Part shown: in pieces, positions 1 to 8,251 of the stretch | Numbering within the stretch: the stretch's first letter is position 1 | Layout of the letters: the number at the start of each line of letters is the position of its first letter | Assembly (NCBI RefSeq): GCF_000819865.1 | Contig: NZ_CDDF01000001.1 | Span: 657,981 to 721,980, forward strand | From: Aeromonas eucrenophila | GTDB lineage: Bacteria > Pseudomonadota > Gammaproteobacteria > Enterobacterales > Aeromonadaceae | Reading direction: 5' to 3' | DNA: 64,000 bases | Made by a program: the position numbers and the translations under genes | The notes under the pieces: model-generated | Databases searched by the model: none | Told to the model about the DNA's origin: nothing | What the model saw: the letters and a program-made list of their open reading frames with translations, nothing else

Positions 1-77
1 ACAGCCCCTGCCCTGTGCGGCAAGACTGCGCATGGCACAAAATCGGGCCCATGGGATGGACGGTCAGGATCTGCTGG

Positions 78-107
78 AAAAACAGACGCCGGGGAGTCCC
101 CGGCGTC
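78..107 (-). terminator. Rho-independent terminator after serC
   Basis: A 10-bp perfect stem (85-94 with 98-107) and a 3-nt loop are followed on the minus strand by a run of five T (78-82). It lies 20 bp past the serC stop codon. On the plus strand there is no T-run, so it acts on minus-strand transcripts. Confidence 0.85.
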
Positions 108-127
108 TCGCATCATGGGACTGCGCC

Positions 128-1216
128 TCAGCCGTGGCGCTTGGCAAAACCATCCATAAAGTGCACCAGGGCCTTGACCCCTTCCAGCGGCATGGCGTTG
201 TAGAGGCTGGCACGCATGCCACCGACGATGCGGTGCCCTTTCAGTGCCAGCAGGCCGGCGGCCTCCGACTCGGCCAAGAACAGCTTGTCCAGGGCCTCGT
301 TTTTGAGCTGGAACGGCACGTTCATGCGGGAGCGACAGGCGACGTCCACCCTGTTGCCGTAGAAGCTGGAGTCGTCGAGGTAGCCGTAGAGGAAGTCGGC
401 CTTCTCCTTGTTGCGCGCTTCCATGGCGGCGAGGCCGCCCTGCTCTTTGAGCCACTCGAACACCAGACCGGCCAGATACCAGGCGTAGGTCGGCGGGGTG
501 TTGAACATGGAGTCGTTCTTGGCGGTGAGCTGGTAGTCGAAAATGGACGGCACATCGGCGCGGGCCTGGCTCAGCAGATCGTCCCGCACTATGGCGATGG
601 CGAGCCCGGAGGGGCCTATGTTCTTCTGGGCGCCGGCGTAGATGACGCCGAAGCGGCTCACATCGAGGGGACGGGAGAGGATGGTGGAGGAGAGATCCGC
701 CACCAGGGGCACAGAGCCGGTGGCCGGGATGTCGAACATCTCTATGCCATCGATGGTTTCGTTCGGGCAGTAGTGCACATAGGCCGCGTCGGCGCGAAAC
801 GCCGGGGTCGGCAGCAGATGGCTTATCCCTTGTGCGTTCTTGGCGACTCCATCAAAGGTCTGGATGTCGCCGAACTTGCGCGCCTCATCCACGGCGCTCG
901 CGGCCCAGACGCCGGTCAGCAGATAATCGGCTTTTTTGTTGGCGCCACCGAGCAGGTTCATGGGCACGGCGGAGAACTGGCCACGACCGCCGCCGTGCAT
1001 GAACAGCACCTTGTAGTTGTCCGGCACCGCCAGCAACTCGCGCAAGTCGGCTTCCGCCTTCTCGGCGACCGCCATATAGGGCTTGCCGCGATGGGAAAGC
1101 TCCATGACCGAGGCTCCCAGCCCCTGGAAGTTACAAAATTCGCGCTGGGCGCGCTCCATGACTTCAACCGGCAACATGGCGGGGCCGGCGCAGAAGTTGT
1201 AAATTTTTTGGCTCAT
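128..1216 (-). CDS. serC: Phosphoserine aminotransferase SerC
   Basis: PLP-dependent enzyme that converts 3-phosphohydroxypyruvate and glutamate to phosphoserine in serine synthesis; it also serves pyridoxal phosphate synthesis. The protein begins [16 protein letters not shown], the typical SerC N-terminus, and has 362 residues, the length of the E. coli enzyme. The lysine that would bind PLP is in the segment [12 protein letters not shown] near residue 198. The open frame extends 32 codons further upstream, but that part is not SerC-like, so the ATG at 1216 is the start. It is a stand-alone gene here: a terminator separates it from etfBA upstream, and the usual partner aroA is not in view. 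Confidence 0.96.
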   Translation of the reverse strand: MSQKIYNFCAGPAMLPVEVMERAQREFCNFQGLGASVMELSHRGKPYMAVAEKAEADLRELLAVPDNYKVLFMHGGGRGQFSAVPMNLLGGANKKADYLLTGVWAASAVDEARKFGDIQTFDGVAKNAQGISHLLPTPAFRADAAYVHYCPNETIDGIEMFDIPATGSVPLVADLSSTILSRPLDVSRFGVIYAGAQKNIGPSGLAIAIVRDDLLSQARADVPSIFDYQLTAKNDSMFNTPPTYAWYLAGLVFEWLKEQGGLAAMEARNKEKADFLYGYLDDSSFYGNRVDVACRSRMNVPFQLKNEALDKLFLAESEAAGLLALKGHRIVGGMRASLYNAMPLEGVKALVHFMDGFAKRHG

Positions 1217-1344
1217 GACGCTTTCCGTGAGTGGATGAGAGTGATCGATGACTTGAATGTTTTTACACGAGAGGGCCCCGTCGGGGCAAAGGCTTTTTGG
1301 GATCTGGCGCACCCTTTTGGGTCAGCCAGGCCGATCCCAAAGAG

Positions 1345-1371
1345 TAGAAAAGCCCTGAATGGGTCAGGGCT
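1345..1371 (-). terminator. Terminator after etfA
   Basis: An 8-bp perfect stem (1351-1358 with 1364-1371) with a 5-nt loop is followed on the minus strand by TTTTC. It lies about 70 bp beyond the etfA stop and separates the etf operon from serC. A second, larger inverted repeat (1296-1304 with 1333-1341) sits just downstream without a clear T-run. Confidence 0.7.
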
Positions 1372-1440
1372 TGCAGAGAACGTGCAGAGAAATGGCCGGC
1401 TGCTGGCATAAATGCGCTGCCGAGGCCCTTTTTCACAACA

Positions 1441-2370
1441 TCACAGCTTGGCGGTGAGCTCGGGCAACAGGCTGAACAGGTCCCCCACCAGGCCGTAGTC
1501 CGCCACCTGGAAGATGGGGGCCTCGGGATCCTTGTTGATGGCGACGATCACCTTGGACTCCTTCATGCCCGCCAGGTGCTGGATGGCCCCCGAGATGCCG
1601 ACCGCGATGTAGAGCTCGGGGGCCACTATCTTGCCGGTCTGGCCCACCTGCAGATCGTTGGCGACAAAGCCCGCGTCCACCGCTGCCCGCGACGCCCCGA
1701 CCGCAGCCCCCAGTTTGTCGGCCAGGGCTTCGATGAGGGCGAACTGCTCTTTCGAGCCGAGCGCCCGTCCCCCCGAGACCACCACCCGGGCCGCGCCGAG
1801 CTCGGGCCGAGCCGATCGCACCGCCCGCCGCTCGATGAGGCGGGTGCGGCACCTGAGATCGGACACGGGCAGTCGCTCGACCGGCGTTCCACCCGCCCCG
1901 CCACTGACCCCGGTGAAGGCGCTGGCGCGAATGCTGAGCACCTTGACGGGGGCCGAACTCGCCACTCTGGCGATGGCGTTGCCCGCATAGATGGGACGCA
2001 GGAAGGTATCGGCGGATTCGATGCCGGTCACCTCGGAGATCATCTCCACCCCGAGCCTGGCCGCCACCCGCGGCAGCAGATCCTTGCCGTGGCTGCTCGC
2101 CGCCATCAGGCAGTGCTGATAGTCCCGCACCACCTGGGCCAGCAAGCGATCGACCCCATCGTTCAACCCTTCCGCCAGCAGGGGATGCTCGGCCAGCAGC
2201 ACCCGATCGACCCCTTGCAGGCCGGCGGCCTGCTCCCCCGCCTCGGTCAGCCCCTGCCCCAGCAGCAGCAGGTGCACCTCACCGCCGAGTTGGGTGGCCG
2301 CCGCCACCAGTCGGGCGGCGCTGTCGGCCAACTGGCCCTGATGATGTTCGGCTATAACCAGTACGCTCAT
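1441..2370 (-). CDS. etfA: Electron transfer flavoprotein alpha subunit EtfA
   Basis: FAD-binding subunit of the soluble ETF heterodimer that carries electrons from acyl-CoA and related dehydrogenases to ETF-ubiquinone oxidoreductase. The 309-residue product starts [14 protein letters not shown] and has the typical C-terminal FAD segment: [20 protein letters not shown], then [20 protein letters not shown]. Length and motifs fit a full-length alpha subunit. It lies downstream of etfB on the same strand, with the gap between them spanned by a micro-ORF that overlaps both genes. The ETF-QO gene is divergent next door, so the whole electron route is encoded in about 4 kb. Confidence 0.96.
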   Translation of the reverse strand: MSVLVIAEHHQGQLADSAARLVAAATQLGGEVHLLLLGQGLTEAGEQAAGLQGVDRVLLAEHPLLAEGLNDGVDRLLAQVVRDYQHCLMAASSHGKDLLPRVAARLGVEMISEVTGIESADTFLRPIYAGNAIARVASSAPVKVLSIRASAFTGVSGGAGGTPVERLPVSDLRCRTRLIERRAVRSARPELGAARVVVSGGRALGSKEQFALIEALADKLGAAVGASRAAVDAGFVANDLQVGQTGKIVAPELYIAVGISGAIQHLAGMKESKVIVAINKDPEAPIFQVADYGLVGDLFSLLPELTAKL

Positions 2371-2486
2371 GGCTGCACCTTAGCTTCGTTCGCAATCCGT
2401 TCCACCGCGCCAGCCCTTGTCCCTGCGACAGGCCGGCATCCGCTATGTGTCGCGCTCACCCGGGCGCTGATACCAATGGGATTCAT
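2367..2486 (-). CDS. 39-codon micro-ORF bridging etfB and etfA
   Basis: An ATG overlaps the etfB stop codon as ATGA (2483-2486); the frame runs 39 codons and its own TGA overlaps the etfA start as ATGA (2367-2370). The predicted peptide begins MNPIGISARVSATHSG and ends VQP. No family is recognised. Its exact fit between the two genes suggests a role in translational coupling, so that ribosomes finishing etfB are carried to etfA, rather than a functional peptide. The open frame is seen directly; translation is inferred. Confidence 0.4.
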   Translation of the reverse strand: MNPIGISARVSATHSGCRPVAGTRAGAVERIANEAKVQP

Positions 2487-3235
2487 GACAGCACCCTGGC
2501 TTCGTGTTTGAGTTTGTCCAGCAGCTCGTCCACCGAGCCAACCCTGACGCCGGCACTGCGCACCGCGGGTGCCATCACCCCGAGTAGCCGGATGTCACTG
2601 TCGGTGTCTAGACCGAGGGCCGCAAAGGGCTGGCTCTCCAGCGGCTTGCGCTTGGCCTTCATGATGTTGGGGAGCGAGGCAAAGCGCGGCTCGTTCAGGC
2701 GCAAGTCCACCGTCACCACGGCGGGCAGCGCCATGCCGAGGGTCTCGAGGCCGCCGTCGATTTCCCGGGTCACCTGCAACTCGCCTTCCACCAGCTTGAT
2801 GGCGGAGGCGAAGGTGGCCAGCGGCCAATCGGTGAGCGCAGCCAGCATCTGGCCGACCTGATTGTTGTCAGAATCGATGGACTGCTTGCCAAGCAGCACC
2901 AGATCCGGTTGCTCCTGCACGCACAGCTTTTGCAGCGCCTGCGCCACCTTGAGCGGGCTCAGCTGCTCCTCTGTGACAAAGTGGAGCGCCCGATCCGCCC
3001 CCAGCGCCAGGGTATGGCGCAACTGCTCGGCGGCGGCGGCGGGCCCGAAGGTGACCACCACCAGCTCGGTCGCGATCCCGGCTTCCCGCAGCCTGACCCC
3101 CTCCTCCACCGCGATTTCGCAAAACGGGTTGATGCCCATCTTCACATTGGCGAGCTCCACATCGGAGCCATCGCTCTTGACCCGGATCTTGACGTTGAAG
3201 TCGACGACCCGTTTGACAGCGACCAGCAGCTTCAT
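2483..3235 (-). CDS. etfB: Electron transfer flavoprotein beta subunit EtfB
   Basis: AMP-binding subunit of ETF. The 250-residue protein starts MKLLVAVKRVVDFNVKIRVK and includes the ETF-beta signature region around VRLREAGIATELVVVTFGPAAA and SIDSDNNQVGQMLA. The ATG at 3235 is chosen because homologs begin MKxLVxVKRV and a GAGGA ribosome site lies nine bases upstream; fourteen further in-frame codons upstream are not family-like. It is the first gene of the etfBA operon and faces the ETF-QO gene across 127 bp that contain a palindromic operator. Confidence 0.96.
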   Translation of the reverse strand: MKLLVAVKRVVDFNVKIRVKSDGSDVELANVKMGINPFCEIAVEEGVRLREAGIATELVVVTFGPAAAAEQLRHTLALGADRALHFVTEEQLSPLKVAQALQKLCVQEQPDLVLLGKQSIDSDNNQVGQMLAALTDWPLATFASAIKLVEGELQVTREIDGGLETLGMALPAVVTVDLRLNEPRFASLPNIMKAKRKPLESQPFAALGLDTDSDIRLLGVMAPAVRSAGVRVGSVDELLDKLKHEARVLS

Positions 3236-3304
3236 GGCGGTCATTCCTCGTATCGGTTGAGTGAGTCCATTTTGCACTTCCGCACTTTATATGCTGACAA
3301 AATG

Positions 3305-3322
3305 GTTTACGTTTACGTAAAC
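3305..3322. promoter_or_regulatory. LiuR-like palindromic operator
   Basis: GTTTACGTTTACGTAAAC has perfect 7-bp arms around TTTA. It lies in the divergent promoter region of etfBA and the ETF-QO gene. It resembles the operators described for LiuR, the MerR-family regulator of branched-chain amino acid and fatty acid breakdown in gamma-proteobacteria, whose regulons include etf genes. The palindrome is seen; the regulator is inferred. Confidence 0.55.
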
Positions 3323-3362
3323 TACCAGCACTACCCTAGGCCAAGTCGAGCGCAGAGGCAAG

Positions 3363-5021
3363 ATGGAACGCGAAGCAATGGAATTTGATGTCGTCATCGT
3401 CGGTGGCGGCCCGGCAGGCCTCAGTGCCGCCATCGCACTCAAGCAGCAGAGCCCGGATCTGGCGGTCTGCCTGCTGGAGAAGGGGGCGGAGATCGGTGCC
3501 CACCTGCTCTCCGGCGCCCTGCTCGATCCCGTCGCCCTCAAGGAGCTGCTGCCGGACAGTTGGCAACAGGCACCGCTCGGGGCGCCGGTCACGGACGATC
3601 GAGTGCACCTGCTGCAAAGCGCCACCCGCGCCCTGCAACTGCCCCACTGGGCGGTGCCGCCGCGCATGCACAACGACAACTGCCACATCATCAGCCTCGG
3701 CAACCTCTGCCGCTGGCTCGGCCAGCAGGCCGAATCCCTCGGGGTCGAGATCTACCCCGGCTTCGCCGCCAGCGAGCTCATCCTGGAAAAAGGAAGGGTA
3801 AGGGGGGTGATCACCGGCGATCTCGGGCTGGACAGGGAGGGCAATCCCAAGGCGGATCACGTGCCCGGCATGGCGCTTCTCGGCCGCTACACCCTGCTTG
3901 CCGAGGGCGCCCGCGGCCACCTTGGCAAGCAGTTGATCGCCGAATTCAATCTGGAGAGCGACGCCCAACCGCAGCACTATGCCATCGGCTTCAAGGAGCT
4001 GTGGCAGGTGCCTGCCAGCCAGTCGAAACCAGGCCTGGTGCTGCACGGCAGCGGCTGGCCGCTCGGCGAGGAGAAGGGCAGCAAGAGCCAGGGTGGCTTC
4101 TACCTCTATCATCTGGCTGACAATCAGGTGGCGGTCGGTCTCATCGTCGATCTCAACTACCAGAATCCCTGGCTCAGCCCGTTTGACGAGTTCCAGCGTC
4201 TCAAGCATCACCCGTTGATTACCGACACCCTGCAGGGGGGCGAGCGCATCAGTTACGGCGCCCGCGCCATCACCAAGGGGGGCTGGCACTCCCTGCCGCG
4301 CATGCACTTCCCCGGCGGCCTGCTCATCGGCTGCGATGCCGGCACCCTGGATTTCTCCCGCATCAAGGGCATCCACTGCGCCATGAAGTCCGGCATGCTG
4401 GCGGCAAAGACGGTGGCCATGAGCCTGCGCGGGGGAGATGAGGGGGGCCGGGATCTGGCCGAGTTCGGCGATGCGCTGCAGCAGAGCTGGCTGGCACAAG
4501 AGCTCAAGGCCGCCCGCAACTTCGGCGCTGCCCTGCACCGCTTCGGCCCCTGGTTCGGCGGCGCCTTCAACTGGCTGGAGCAGCGGCTCTGGGGCAAGGG
4601 CTCCCCCGTGACGCTATTGGACAAGGAGCCGGATTATCGTCAGCTGCGCCTGGCCAGTCGCTGCCAGCCCATCCCCTATCCCAAGCCCGATGGCAAGTTC
4701 AGCTTCGACAAGCTCTCGTCCGTCTATCTCGCCAACACCAGTCACGACGAGGATCAACCCTGCCACCTCAAGTTGCAGGACGCGAGCATCCCGGTGACGG
4801 TCAACCTGCCCACCTGGGCCGAGCCCGCCCAGCGCTATTGCCCGGCGGGCGTCTTTGAGATAGTGGAGACCGAGATCCCGGGGGCGGATAGCCAGCCTCG
4901 CTTGCAGATCAACGCGGCGAACTGTATCCACTGCAAGACTTGCGACATCAAGGATCCCAGCCAGAACATCGTCTGGACCCCACCGCAAGGTGGCTCTGGG
5001 CCCAACTATCCCAATATGTGA
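3363..5021 (+). CDS. etfD: Electron transfer flavoprotein-ubiquinone oxidoreductase
   Basis: Membrane-associated FAD and 4Fe-4S enzyme that passes electrons from ETF to ubiquinone. The 552-residue protein has an N-terminal FAD-binding motif (VVIVGGGPAGLSAAIAL, residues 9-25), the segment GCDAGTLDFSRIKGIHCAMK near residue 323, and the C-terminal ferredoxin-like cluster region with CIHCKTCDIKDP near residue 520. It ends GSGPNYPNM, close to the usual GGGPAYxxM ending of the family. A GAGG ribosome site precedes the chosen ATG; an alternative ATG lies 15 bases on. The last 81 bases are the first copy of a tandem repeat that continues past the stop codon. Confidence 0.94.
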   Translation: MEREAMEFDVVIVGGGPAGLSAAIALKQQSPDLAVCLLEKGAEIGAHLLSGALLDPVALKELLPDSWQQAPLGAPVTDDRVHLLQSATRALQLPHWAVPPRMHNDNCHIISLGNLCRWLGQQAESLGVEIYPGFAASELILEKGRVRGVITGDLGLDREGNPKADHVPGMALLGRYTLLAEGARGHLGKQLIAEFNLESDAQPQHYAIGFKELWQVPASQSKPGLVLHGSGWPLGEEKGSKSQGGFYLYHLADNQVAVGLIVDLNYQNPWLSPFDEFQRLKHHPLITDTLQGGERISYGARAITKGGWHSLPRMHFPGGLLIGCDAGTLDFSRIKGIHCAMKSGMLAAKTVAMSLRGGDEGGRDLAEFGDALQQSWLAQELKAARNFGAALHRFGPWFGGAFNWLEQRLWGKGSPVTLLDKEPDYRQLRLASRCQPIPYPKPDGKFSFDKLSSVYLANTSHDEDQPCHLKLQDASIPVTVNLPTWAEPAQRYCPAGVFEIVETEIPGADSQPRLQINAANCIHCKTCDIKDPSQNIVWTPPQGGSGPNYPNM

Positions 5022-5312
5022 GATATGGGATTTGAGATGTGGGGAAAGCTGCGACAGCAAGGATACTCAAGCCCAGAATATCGTCTGGACCCCGCCGCAA
5101 GGTGGCTCTGGGCCCAACTATCCCAATATGTGAGATATGGGATTTGAGATGTGGGGAAAGCTGCGACAGCAAGGATGCTCAATCCCAGAATATCGTCTGG
5201 ACGCCACCTCAGGGGGGATCGGGCCCCAACTACCCCAATATGTGAAATGGGGATGTGAGAAAACCCGCGACAGCGAGGATGTTCAAGCCAACCCCCCCCT
5301 CTGGACCCGCCC
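4941..5312 (+). repeat. Tandem repeat of the ETF-QO gene 3' end
   Basis: Four units start with TGCGACA or a close variant at 4941, 5050, 5162 and 5266. Spacing is 109, 112 and 104 bp and the last unit is partial. Units 1 to 3 each encode the same C-terminus (WTPPQGGSGPNYPNM and stop, ending near 5021, 5133 and 5245). Unit 2 is almost identical to unit 1 downstream of the D-x-K-D segment, while unit 3 encodes the same peptide through many synonymous changes. Unit 1 is the real gene end; units 2 to 4 are non-genic copies. Confidence 0.9.
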
Positions 5313-5481
5313 GGGATAAGTTCGCAGCCCAGCCACCCGGCCATATGGCTCCTGCCCTCTTGTTCCCCTGACTCGACAGGGGAATAGGGCGAGGCCGATC
5401 TTGCCACTTTCGAGGCCAGATCCGCTGATCCGACCTCGCTGTTTTTTTGAGCGAACAGGCCGGAAGCCTGATGAATAGGCC

Positions 5482-5510
5482 CTGACAAGCGCGACGCGCC
5501 CCTGTATAGT
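5482..5510 (+). promoter_or_regulatory. Sigma-70 promoter of corA
   Basis: CTGACA (5482-5487), a 17-bp spacer and TATAGT (5505-5510) make a good sigma-70 promoter. The expected transcript start is near 5517, giving a corA leader of about 120 nt. Confidence 0.65.
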
Positions 5511-5552
5511 TCGCCGCATTCAGGTTGTCCATCGGCCTCGCTACGTTATTTC

Positions 5553-5608
5553 ATGGGATCGCTTTCTGTGCGATCTAGGGCCGCATGAACCTGTGCAACC
5601 ATCCCTGA
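5553..5608 (+). promoter_or_regulatory. Two chained micro-ORFs in the corA leader
   Basis: ATG at 5553 opens an 11-codon frame (MGSLSVRSRAA) ending at 5588. Its stop overlaps, as ATGA, the start of a 7-codon frame (MNLCNHP, 5585-5608). A 6-bp hairpin (GATCGC with GCGATC, 5557-5575) lies inside. In Salmonella the corA leader contains the short regulatory ORF corL; a similar role here is inferred only from position. Confidence 0.35.
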
Positions 5609-5636
5609 TTACCCACGACTTCTTAAGGGGGGACAG

Positions 5637-6584
5637 ATGATCACCGCCTACATTCTCAATAACAAGGTGCTGGACATAGTCACGCTCGGGCCGGACGACA
5701 TAGTCCCCGACAACACTGTCTGGCTGGATGCCTACAAGCCGGACACGGCGGAGCGAGAATGGTTGACGGGCCTGTTCCTGGAAGAGGTGCCGGACAAGGA
5801 AGAGCTGGACGACATCGAGGCCTCCGCCCGTTTCTACTGGGACACCGACGGCCTGCACATCCACTCCCTGTTCCCCCAGCGGATCGGCCGCGACACCAAG
5901 GGGGTCCACGTCTCCTTCACCCTGCGCAACAACCTGCTGATCAGCATCCGCGAGGATGACATCGGTCTGGTGCGCCTGCTGCGCCACTACATGCGCCAGG
6001 ACCGCCTGGAGGTGGAGGATGCCCTCGATATCCTGCTGGAAGTGCAGAATCTGAAGGTGGAATATCTCTCAGATCTCATCGAAGACGGTTATAAAACACT
6101 GGAAAACACCGCAGACCAGATTTTTGAACCAGATCAGATCAATCCCATGCTGAAAGAGCTGATGGCCCAGGAAGAAGCCAACGGCCAGATCCGCCTCTCT
6201 CTGCACGATACCCGCCGCGCCCTGCGCTTCCTCAAACGCAGCCTGCGCCAGCGCATGACCAGCGAGCAGAACAAGTGGATCGACGAGATGCTGCACGACG
6301 TGGAGTCCCTGCTGCCCCACACCCAGTTCCTGTTCGACAAGATCAACTTCCAGCTGGAGGCCTCCATGGGGGTGACCAATCTGGAGCAGAACAAGGTGAT
6401 CAAGATCTTCTCGGTGGCCGCGGTGATCTTCCTGCCACCGACCCTGATCGCCAGCATCTACGGCATGAACTTCGGCCGCATGCCGGAGCTCGCCTGGGAG
6501 TATGGCTATGCTATGTCCCTGGTGCTGATGGTGATGTCGTCCCTCGGCACCGGCCTGTTCTTCAAGCGCAAGGGCTGGCTGTAA
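5637..6584 (+). CDS. corA: Magnesium/cobalt transporter CorA
   Basis: Homopentameric inner-membrane channel for Mg2+, also taking Co2+ and Ni2+. The 315-residue protein ends in two transmembrane helices with the signature YGMNF between them (near residue 282) and a short basic tail FKRKGWL, as in E. coli CorA (316 residues). The long N-terminal part is the cytosolic metal-sensing funnel. A strong ribosome site (AAGGGGGG) precedes the ATG. The YGMNF motif is also found in ZntB, but the length, start and tail match CorA better. Confidence 0.93.
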   Translation: MITAYILNNKVLDIVTLGPDDIVPDNTVWLDAYKPDTAEREWLTGLFLEEVPDKEELDDIEASARFYWDTDGLHIHSLFPQRIGRDTKGVHVSFTLRNNLLISIREDDIGLVRLLRHYMRQDRLEVEDALDILLEVQNLKVEYLSDLIEDGYKTLENTADQIFEPDQINPMLKELMAQEEANGQIRLSLHDTRRALRFLKRSLRQRMTSEQNKWIDEMLHDVESLLPHTQFLFDKINFQLEASMGVTNLEQNKVIKIFSVAAVIFLPPTLIASIYGMNFGRMPELAWEYGYAMSLVLMVMSSLGTGLFFKRKGWL

Positions 6585-6610
6585 GCCACCGAAAACAGAA
6601 TTGGTGGATT

Positions 6611-6629
6611 GGGGAGCTTAAGGCTCCCC
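6611..6629 (+). terminator. Hairpin after corA
   Basis: A 7-bp GC-rich stem (6611-6617 with 6623-6629) and a 5-nt loop are followed by GATTAATT, a weak T-rich tail, 26 bp after the corA stop. Probable terminator. Confidence 0.5.
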
Positions 6630-6721
6630 GATTAATTCCGGCCAAGCCCTCACCTTGTAAAGCCACCCCCGTCGCCCCATATCCCCTTTATCACTAGCCC
6701 AACCAACGCAAACAGGGCCTT

Positions 6722-7192
6722 ATGACCCTCTATCCCGAACACCGTTATGACGATCACGGCCAGCTGCGTCCGCCGCTCTGGTTCTGGCCCATCGCCCTGC
6801 TGTTGACCCGCTCGGTCTGGCTGTTTCTGATGGCGGGGGTCACCCGCGAGAGCGGCAGCGAGATCCTGACGCTGTTTTATCCGGACAGGATGAGCCTCTA
6901 TCTCGGCCTCTTGAGCGATCTGCCCGCCATGCTGGCGCTGCTCGCCTTCGGCGGCACCCATCAACATACCCGCAGCCCCCGTGCCTGGCTCAGGCGCCAC
7001 AGTCGCGGCCTGCTGCTCTGCTCGACCCTGGGGGGCCTGGCCCTGCAGTTGCATAGCCTCAACCTGCAGAAGTGGTCGTTCAGCTGGCCGACGGCGCTGG
7101 TGCTGATCGGCAGCCTGTGGGCACTTTGGTATCTGCTCAAGAGCCGTCAGCTGCGGGAATACGCCGTCGATCAACCCCACGCCGGGGGCTGA
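6722..7192 (+). CDS. DUF2919 (YfeZ-like) inner-membrane protein
   Basis: A 156-residue protein with four hydrophobic segments, roughly at residues 20-40, 58-76, 96-110 and 118-136. The N-terminus (YPEHRYDDHGQLRPP) and general plan fit the DUF2919 family that includes E. coli YfeZ, whose function is unknown. The gene stands alone between corA and a convergent gene. Family assignment rests on eye comparison only. Confidence 0.6.
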   Translation: MTLYPEHRYDDHGQLRPPLWFWPIALLLTRSVWLFLMAGVTRESGSEILTLFYPDRMSLYLGLLSDLPAMLALLAFGGTHQHTRSPRAWLRRHSRGLLLCSTLGGLALQLHSLNLQKWSFSWPTALVLIGSLWALWYLLKSRQLREYAVDQPHAGG

Positions 7193-7212
7193 TCGGGCAA
7201 GTTCAACCTAGG

Positions 7213-7242
7213 TGATCATGACTCTGAGGGGAGTCGTGATCA
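7213..7242. terminator. Inverted repeat between convergent genes
   Basis: TGATCATGACTC and GAGTCGTGATCA form a 12-bp stem with one mismatch and a 6-nt loop between two converging genes. No T-run follows on either side, so it may be only a weak bidirectional terminator. Confidence 0.4.
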
Positions 7243-7251
7243 GCCTGGCGC

Positions 7252-8007
7252 CTATTGGCGGGTGACCCGGATCTGCAGGGTCTGGCGTTCGCCGCCGCTG
7301 GCCACCCCGACTTGTGACGAATTCGAGAGCTCGGCCCCCCGACTGCTCTGGCTGGTGGAGAGCTCCCCCACCGTCAGCCACTGGCCGGGTGCACCGCTCA
7401 CCTCGGTGGCGCTCTGCCCTGTCTTGATGTCGCCCCGCTCCAGCCTGGCCTGCTCGCTGCTGAGCGCTATCTGCACCCGATCGCCTATCAGGGTCGCGGT
7501 GGCATAGAGACCGTTGATCAAGGGCACCATGCCCACCACTCGCCCCCCCTGCCAGCGGTAGAAGGTGACCGGCTGGTAGGAGCCCATCTGCAACAGCACC
7601 GGCCGCCCCGACAGGCCGCGCACCTGCCAGCTGTCGTTCTGGGTGCGCTGATAATCCTGCGCCCCGCCCTCGACGAGCCACTGCCGTTTGGCGTTGTCAT
7701 TGCCGACCCCCACTCCCAACTGCCGGCTGCTGGAGGCTCCCTCCACCCGCCACTCGATGAGCAGACTCTGGGGTGGCTGGTTGAGCTGATTCAGGGTGGC
7801 CTCTGCCTCCTGCAACTGCGCGGGCGTGCCGCTCAGCACCAGCTGATTGCCCATGGCGCTCACCCCGAGCGCCGGGTAGATCTCTTTGAGGGTCTGCACC
7901 ATGGCGGGCGCCTCAAATACCGGGATCACCTTGACCTCGGCGTGCAGCGGCAGGGCCCAGAGCCCGCAGCAGCACCACAGCCAGATCCATCGCCACACTC
8001 TCATCAT
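7252..8007 (-). CDS. Exported protein with a secretin-N-like domain
   Basis: A 251-residue protein with a Sec signal peptide (hydrophobic WIWLWCCCGLWALP, cleavage near LHA-EV). Residues about 22-75 (VIPVFEAPAMVQTLKEIYPA, then GNQLVLSGTPAQLQEAEATL) resemble the short N-domain of secretins, where a beta-alpha fold packs in the periplasm. The rest, with TLIGDRVQIALSS and a C-terminal beta-rich part ending RQTLQIRVTRQ, looks like the following beta domain, but there is no membrane-pore region. No pilus or secretion genes are adjacent. The start has a good GGGGGAG ribosome site; a second ATG follows directly. Confidence 0.6.
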   Translation of the reverse strand: MMRVWRWIWLWCCCGLWALPLHAEVKVIPVFEAPAMVQTLKEIYPALGVSAMGNQLVLSGTPAQLQEAEATLNQLNQPPQSLLIEWRVEGASSSRQLGVGVGNDNAKRQWLVEGGAQDYQRTQNDSWQVRGLSGRPVLLQMGSYQPVTFYRWQGGRVVGMVPLINGLYATATLIGDRVQIALSSEQARLERGDIKTGQSATEVSGAPGQWLTVGELSTSQSSRGAELSNSSQVGVASGGERQTLQIRVTRQ

Positions 8008-8175
8008 CGTCTCCCCCTTCTTGCCACATAGTCTGCTTGCCCCGTGCCGTCATTGTAATGATAGCGGCGCCAGAAGCCCTTCATTTTGCTGTGTATTTAC
8101 ACATTATCTCGCCCTTTATCAGGCCATCGTCCAACGCAACAAAAAAGACTCATTGAGAGACCACTCAATACAAAT

Positions 8176-8194
8176 AAAAATGGTTATCATTTGT
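8176..8194. promoter_or_regulatory. Fur box upstream of the MFS exporter
   Basis: AAAAATGGTTATCATTTGT matches the 19-bp Fur consensus at 12 positions. It lies about 60 bp before the exporter gene and probably governs the exporter and receptor genes. Confidence 0.7.
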
Positions 8195-8251
8195 TGTCAC
8201 AACGAAAACCCTCGGATACAATTCGGACTCATTTTTTCGAGTCAGCCTCTG

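Larger units (their letters stand above)
5313..5636. other. corA upstream region
   Basis: Intergenic DNA between the ETF-QO repeat and corA. It carries a promoter (5482-5510) and a leader of about 120 bases with two chained micro-ORFs. Nothing else convincing is seen. Confidence 0.6.

Noticed and set aside
1273-1341. Second terminator upstream of serC
   Set aside because: Inverted repeats are present but without a T-run on either strand; left as a possible structure only.
32-1411. Long open frame (459 codons) on the plus strand across serC
   Set aside because: It is the antisense shadow of serC in high-GC DNA; the minus strand encodes a complete recognised enzyme and the plus product has no family features.
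5039-5245. 68-codon frame in the ETF-QO repeat region
   Set aside because: It only reads through repeat units 2 and 3 and ends with the copied gene tail; no ribosome site is evident.
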